NCBI RefSeq assembly: GCF_018760735.1
Contig: NZ_JAHHZN010000003.1
Span: 62,001 to 126,000 of the forward strand
DNA: 64,000 bases
Direction: 5' to 3'
Source: Hymenobacter piscis
GTDB lineage: Bacteria; Bacteroidota; Bacteroidia; Cytophagales; Hymenobacteraceae
The notes under the pieces are model-generated. The model was not told the origin of the DNA. It ran no database searches and worked only from the letters and a program-made list of their open reading frames with translations. Numbering within the stretch: position 1 is the stretch's first letter; every line of letters begins with the position of its first letter. A program made the position numbers and the translations under genes. Positions 60,905 to 64,000 of the stretch are shown here, piece by piece.

Positions 60905-61714
60905 TTACTGCTTGAGATTGGCTGGCAGCCCCTGTGGAAAATCGGCCGCAATTTCCCGCTCAATCTCCCCGATACGGTTGCCCGGATTGGGATGGGTGCT
61001 CAGGAATTCGGGCGGCTTGCTACCTTGGTTGGCTCCTTCCAGCACCCGCATCACCTGGAGCATGGCGCGGGGGTCATAACCGGCCGCCGGGGTGAAATCC
61101 ACTGCCAGACGGTCGGCCTCCAGCTCATCCTCACGGCCGTAGCGCAGGGTAAGCAGCTTGCCCACCATGGCCGCCGCCGCGGCCGAGGCAGCCGTGCCGG
61201 GCCGCTCCGGATCATACAACCCGATGGCGGCCGCTCCGGTCAGCCCGTTGGTAAGCTGGGATTTGGCCACCTGTTCGGCCGAGTGGCGCGCGACTACGTG
61301 CCCGATTTCGTGGGCCAGCACCCCGGCGACCTGCCCTTCCGTGGTCATGTTTTTGAGCAGCCCGGCCGTGATAAAAATCTGGCCGCCGGGCAGGGCAAAG
61401 GCATTGATGGTGCTTTCATCGGCCAGCAAATGAAACCGGAACTGGTAGGGCGTCTGGCCGGCTTTGGTACTCTGCACCAACTGCTGACCGATGCGCTCCA
61501 CGGCGGCGGCAGCTTTCTGATCGGGGTGCAGGCCGCCGTACTGCTGGGCCATTTCGGGCGCTGCCTGCAGACCCAGGGCAATTTCCTGTTCGGCCGACAT
61601 GTTTACGTGCTGCACCTCGCCGGTCACCTCGTTTTTTTGGGTGTTGCAGTAGTAGGGAATGAAGGCGAAGGCGGCCATCACCAGCGCCAGAATGTAACGT
61701 AAGTTGCCTCGCAT
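60905..61714 (-). CDS. M48-family metallopeptidase (second)
   Basis: A 269-residue zinc peptidase. A hydrophobic N-terminus (MRGNLRYILALVMAAFAFIP) ends at YYCN and may be a lipobox-like signal or anchor. The core is INAFALPGGQIFITAGLLKN, VLAHEIGHVVARHSAEQ with HExxH, ELEADRLAVDFTPAAGYDP and FLSTHPNPGNRIGEIEREI. It is a paralog of 53985-54797. The ATG at 61714 is chosen since the upstream 56 residues are not family-like. Periplasmic protein quality control is likely. Confidence 0.9.
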   Translation of the reverse strand: MRGNLRYILALVMAAFAFIPYYCNTQKNEVTGEVQHVNMSAEQEIALGLQAAPEMAQQYGGLHPDQKAAAAVERIGQQLVQSTKAGQTPYQFRFHLLADESTINAFALPGGQIFITAGLLKNMTTEGQVAGVLAHEIGHVVARHSAEQVAKSQLTNGLTGAAAIGLYDPERPGTAASAAAAAMVGKLLTLRYGREDELEADRLAVDFTPAAGYDPRAMLQVMRVLEGANQGSKPPEFLSTHPNPGNRIGEIEREIAADFPQGLPANLKQ

Positions 61715-62128
61715 GATAGACTGAGGAGAAAGGATGGGGAGAGAGTTCAAAAACGGCCCGAGAGCCGCTTGGGCCTTGTAACGGGCGCTCCCCCGAAGAG
61801 TTTCACCCGCCTGCTTCCTCCCGTTTCCTCCCCCCAGCCAGCGTTGTGGCCGCCGTCTTTCAGCCTTGCTGCCGAATTGCACGGTAGTGGTGCGCAGCAG
61901 GATGCTGGCTCCACGGCAAACCGACGGCCTGATGCCCTCCAGGGCCTTCTTCCAGCTGCGTTGGTGGTCAGTTGGTTGTCCTTTCCGTCAACCTTAACCT
62001 GGCCCGGGCTACCAACTACCAGGCAAAGAGGAAGCAGCACTGCTCTCCCGCGCACAGAAATGCCCCATCACCGGTTGCGCCGGCAGTGGGGCATTCTTGT
62101 GCGAAAACAGAGGCATCGTCTCCAGGCA
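61715..62128. other. Intergenic region
   Basis: 414 bases between the start of the second M48 gene and the stop of the L,D-transpeptidase gene. They contain the terminator at 62059-62095, a weak palindromic pair of TTGGT/ACCAA words near 61965-62022, and no ORF I can support. Confidence 0.4.
62059..62095 (-). terminator. Terminator of the L,D-transpeptidase gene
   Basis: Stem AATGCCCCA/TGGGGCATT (9 bp) with an inner CCGG/CCGG pair; 34 bases past the stop at 62129. Confidence 0.6.
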
Positions 62129-62962
62129 TCAGCCCAGGCGCACTTTCAGCCCCTGGTGCTGAGCAAAGGCCAGCAGCGCCGCATCCAGTTCCAGCAGCGC
62201 AGAGTGGTAGGCAATTTCCCGGGGGCCGTGCGCGAATACCACCGAACCGCCCTTGATGGTGCGAATGATAGCGCCTGCTTCGGCGGTGGGCAGCGCCGGG
62301 CAGCCCTGGCTGCGGCCCAGGCGGCCGTGCTGCCGCACAAAGTCCTGGCTCACGTAACTGGCCCCGTGGACTACCACGGCGCGGCGGCGGGCATTGGTGT
62401 TGTAGCCCGCGTCTACTCCGTCCAGCCGCAACGAGAGGCCGTGCTTGCCCTGGTATGTCTGGCTGGTAACGTAAAAGCCCAGACTGCTCATCTCCGAGCC
62501 TTCCCGGTTGGAAAACGTGCGGGCAAATTCCTCACCGGTGTTCTTGCCGTGGGCTACCAGCGTGTGATGGAGCAGCCGGCCCTGGGCCAGATCTACCACC
62601 CACAACCGCTCCCGGGTGCTGGACTGGCTGAAATCAATGATACTAATCGTCTGGCACCGGGCACTGATGGCCCCATGCCGCTGAAGGTTATAAAACCCGA
62701 TCAGGGCCTCGCGATACACCTGCACGGACAGATTGGCCGCCGCGAGGTTAGCCTGGGCGTAGGTCTGGGCCACATGCTGCTCGAAGGCGGCCATGTAGGC
62801 AGCCCGCTCGGCTCCGCTCAGTCGCGACGGATTGCCAGATGCCGCCCGGGATACGGGGTCGAGTGCGGGCAGCAGCTCACGGGCGGGAGTAGCGGCGGCT
62901 GGAAGCAGGTAGGAAAAACACGTTAGAAAGAAACCGGCAGTAACCGTCGGTAGGTTTGTCAT
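62129..62962 (-). CDS. Murein L,D-transpeptidase catalytic-domain protein (YkuD-like)
   Basis: A 277-residue exported protein. A signal peptide (VTAGFFLTCFSYLLPAAATP) leads to a helical segment and then the catalytic domain: IIDFSQSSTRERLWVVDLAQ, VAHGKNTGEEFARTFSN, GLSLRLDGVDAGYNTNARRR and HGASYVSQDFVRQHGRLG, with the active Cys in RSQGCPALP. Members with this longer form are common in Bacteroidota. It may cross-link or tailor peptidoglycan. The start ATG 62962 gives the signal peptide. Confidence 0.88.
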   Translation of the reverse strand: MTNLPTVTAGFFLTCFSYLLPAAATPARELLPALDPVSRAASGNPSRLSGAERAAYMAAFEQHVAQTYAQANLAAANLSVQVYREALIGFYNLQRHGAISARCQTISIIDFSQSSTRERLWVVDLAQGRLLHHTLVAHGKNTGEEFARTFSNREGSEMSSLGFYVTSQTYQGKHGLSLRLDGVDAGYNTNARRRAVVVHGASYVSQDFVRQHGRLGRSQGCPALPTAEAGAIIRTIKGGSVVFAHGPREIAYHSALLELDAALLAFAQHQGLKVRLG

Positions 62963-63084
62963 CAGCTGAAATAGAGTAGTCGGAGCAAATGAATTTGAAG
63001 GTACCTTGCACAACCGCACCGTGTGAGGCCAGCCAAAAATAGTACTTTTTCGTCAACAACCCCGCCTCCCTTAATGACTTACCC

Positions 63085-63486
63085 ATGAAAATTGTTCCCG
63101 TTTTTGCGTTGCGCATCACCCTGCTTGCAGCCGGAATCTTGTTTGCCGGTTGCGGTCATGACCTGCCGGAGCTACCGGATTTCGATGCCGCCGCCTGGCG
63201 CGCCGACCCCTACGGCTGCCAGAACAAGCGCGCGGCCCTGCTGTCCACGCTAGCCAAATACCGCAGTGACCTGTTTGGAGCCCGTATCAACGATATTACC
63301 AACGTTCTGGGCCACCCCGACGAAGAAGAACTGGGCGAGCAGAGCGACAAAGTCTACATCTACTACGTCACGCCGGGCCTGCAGTGCCAACCCGGGCATC
63401 CGCGCGCCGCCCGCAACCGGGTTATGCTGCGTAGTGGCGCTACCGGCACGGTAACGGAAGTTATTCTACCGGTTCTTCAGAAATAG
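63085..63486 (+). CDS. Small lipoprotein, possibly BamE/SmpA-like
   Basis: A 133-residue lipoprotein (RITLLAAGILFAGC, Cys 23). The C-terminal two thirds, DLFGARINDITNVLGHPDEE, VYIYYVTPGLQCQPGH and TGTVTEVILPV, have the alpha-alpha-beta-beta-beta pattern with an L-G-x-P-D turn seen in BamE-like proteins; only the pattern supports this. Divergent from the L,D-transpeptidase gene. Its downstream region is AT-rich to about 63540. Confidence 0.6.
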   Translation: MKIVPVFALRITLLAAGILFAGCGHDLPELPDFDAAAWRADPYGCQNKRAALLSTLAKYRSDLFGARINDITNVLGHPDEEELGEQSDKVYIYYVTPGLQCQPGHPRAARNRVMLRSGATGTVTEVILPVLQK

Positions 63487-63585
63487 GAAAATATAATTAT
63501 AAAAATATCAAACTCATTTATTTAAAGCCTCTTCGCTTGCAGCCGGCCGAATTACCTTACTGGATGCACGCCGCAACACCGATAC

Positions 63586-63622
63586 AAAAAGCGCCGCCTC
63601 CTGACCGGAAGCGGCGCTTTTT
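63586..63622. terminator. Bidirectional terminator
   Basis: A-rich left arm (63586-63597) pairs with 63611-63622, which continues as a T run. Between convergent genes. Confidence 0.75.
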
Positions 63623-63652
63623 TGACAGCCCGAGGAGAAAAATGCAATAAAC

Positions 63653-64000
63653 CTAGCCCAATCCTCCTTCGCTGGCCGGAGGCACCGGCACCGTTTCATG
63701 GTGCTGATCATTACGAAACAGACTTAGCTGGGAGGGCGTCAGAATCCGGCCGCATTCCGCTTCGTACTGGGCCTGCAATTCAGCCAGCTTGGCGTCCCGC
63801 TCCAGCGTATTTTCCTGGAACTGCCAGGTAATTTCCTCGGTGCGGGCCAGCTTGATCTTATTTACGTCGCGCAGCTTAATGTACTGGGCTTCGTTGAGAC
63901 GAAGCTGCCGGCTCATCTGCCGGGTCAGATCCTCTACACGGGCTGCTGATGGATCAGTATTGCCGGGCCGCTCCGCATTACGGTCTTTCATCTGGGCCTG
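63653..64000 (-). CDS. Spy/LTXXQ-like helical protein (5' end outside window)
   Basis: At least 115 residues. The part seen is helical: RVEDLTRQMSRQLRLNEAQY, IKLRDVNKIKLARTEEITWQ, ERDAKLAELQAQYEAECGRI and LTPSQLSLFRND. The pattern L-x-L-N-E-x-Q and L-T-P-x-Q-x-x-x-F is typical of the Spy/CpxP-type chaperones of Bacteroidota. A Met at 63991 is in frame, but the family has a signal peptide and the codons before it (QAQ) fit the end of one, so the true start likely lies beyond 64000. Confidence 0.7.
   Translation of the reverse strand, partial: QAQMKDRNAERPGNTDPSAARVEDLTRQMSRQLRLNEAQYIKLRDVNKIKLARTEEITWQFQENTLERDAKLAELQAQYEAECGRILTPSQLSLFRNDQHHETVPVPPASEGGLG

Overview
The window looks like a chromosomal segment of a high-GC member of Bacteroidota, most likely Cytophagales near Hymenobacter (inference from gene content, not a database match). 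Supporting signs are many promoter elements of the Bacteroidota form TAnnTTTG, few Shine-Dalgarno sites, a short primary sigma factor in an rpsO-pnp-rpoD run, a bacillithiol deacetylase, an Hc1-like histone, START-like and LptF/G proteins, and many lipoproteins with CarbopepD_reg-type or TPR architecture.

Layout. 1-9.4 kb: a partial TPR protein, a single-chain Type IIG-like restriction-modification enzyme whose specificity region is an AT-rich patch, small hypothetical genes, a luciferase-like monooxygenase and a three-part alpha/beta hydrolase fusion. 9.4-14.5 kb: a RES/Xre toxin-antitoxin pair with a palindromic operator, azoR with tandem operators over its promoter, divergent holA and tyrS, and a histone H1-like protein. 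14.7-24 kb: a serine-palmitoyltransferase-like PLP enzyme, biotin carboxylase, an aldehyde dehydrogenase, a frameshifted small membrane gene, bshB1, an M23/LysM peptidase and trxB. 24-30 kb: rpoD, pnp, rpsO, LptF/G and a START-like protein. 30.1-32.3 kb: tRNA-Met(CAU), followed by a decayed element bounded by an 82-bp direct repeat of the tRNA 3' end, with a 28-codon integrase stub just inside it. 33.7-37.5 kb: thrS-infC-rpmI-rplT, with infC starting at AUA. 37.6-45 kb: two TPR proteins and parE-parC. 45-64 kb: an AI-2E permease, an exonuclease/GIY-YIG protein, two divergent paralog pairs (STAS-like proteins, and large lipoproteins with a kinase-like signature), topoisomerase IB, two M48 proteases, an App1-type phosphatase, mtgA, a LON-domain protein, a metallophosphoesterase, a DagK-family lipid kinase and an L,D-transpeptidase-like protein.

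The most unusual structure is a class of intergenic sequences made of short, nearly C-free words (GTGAAATGG, GTTGTCG, GAATGTG, TTAAAAG, TTGGTTG, TGAG) that begin at or within a few bases of stop codons. They usually fold back on a complementary downstream arm. Four belong to one family of 117-120 bp sharing a GCGCAAAT core in three of the four. One such word tract lies in frame inside tyrS. Most of the rest of the window is ordinary housekeeping sequence.
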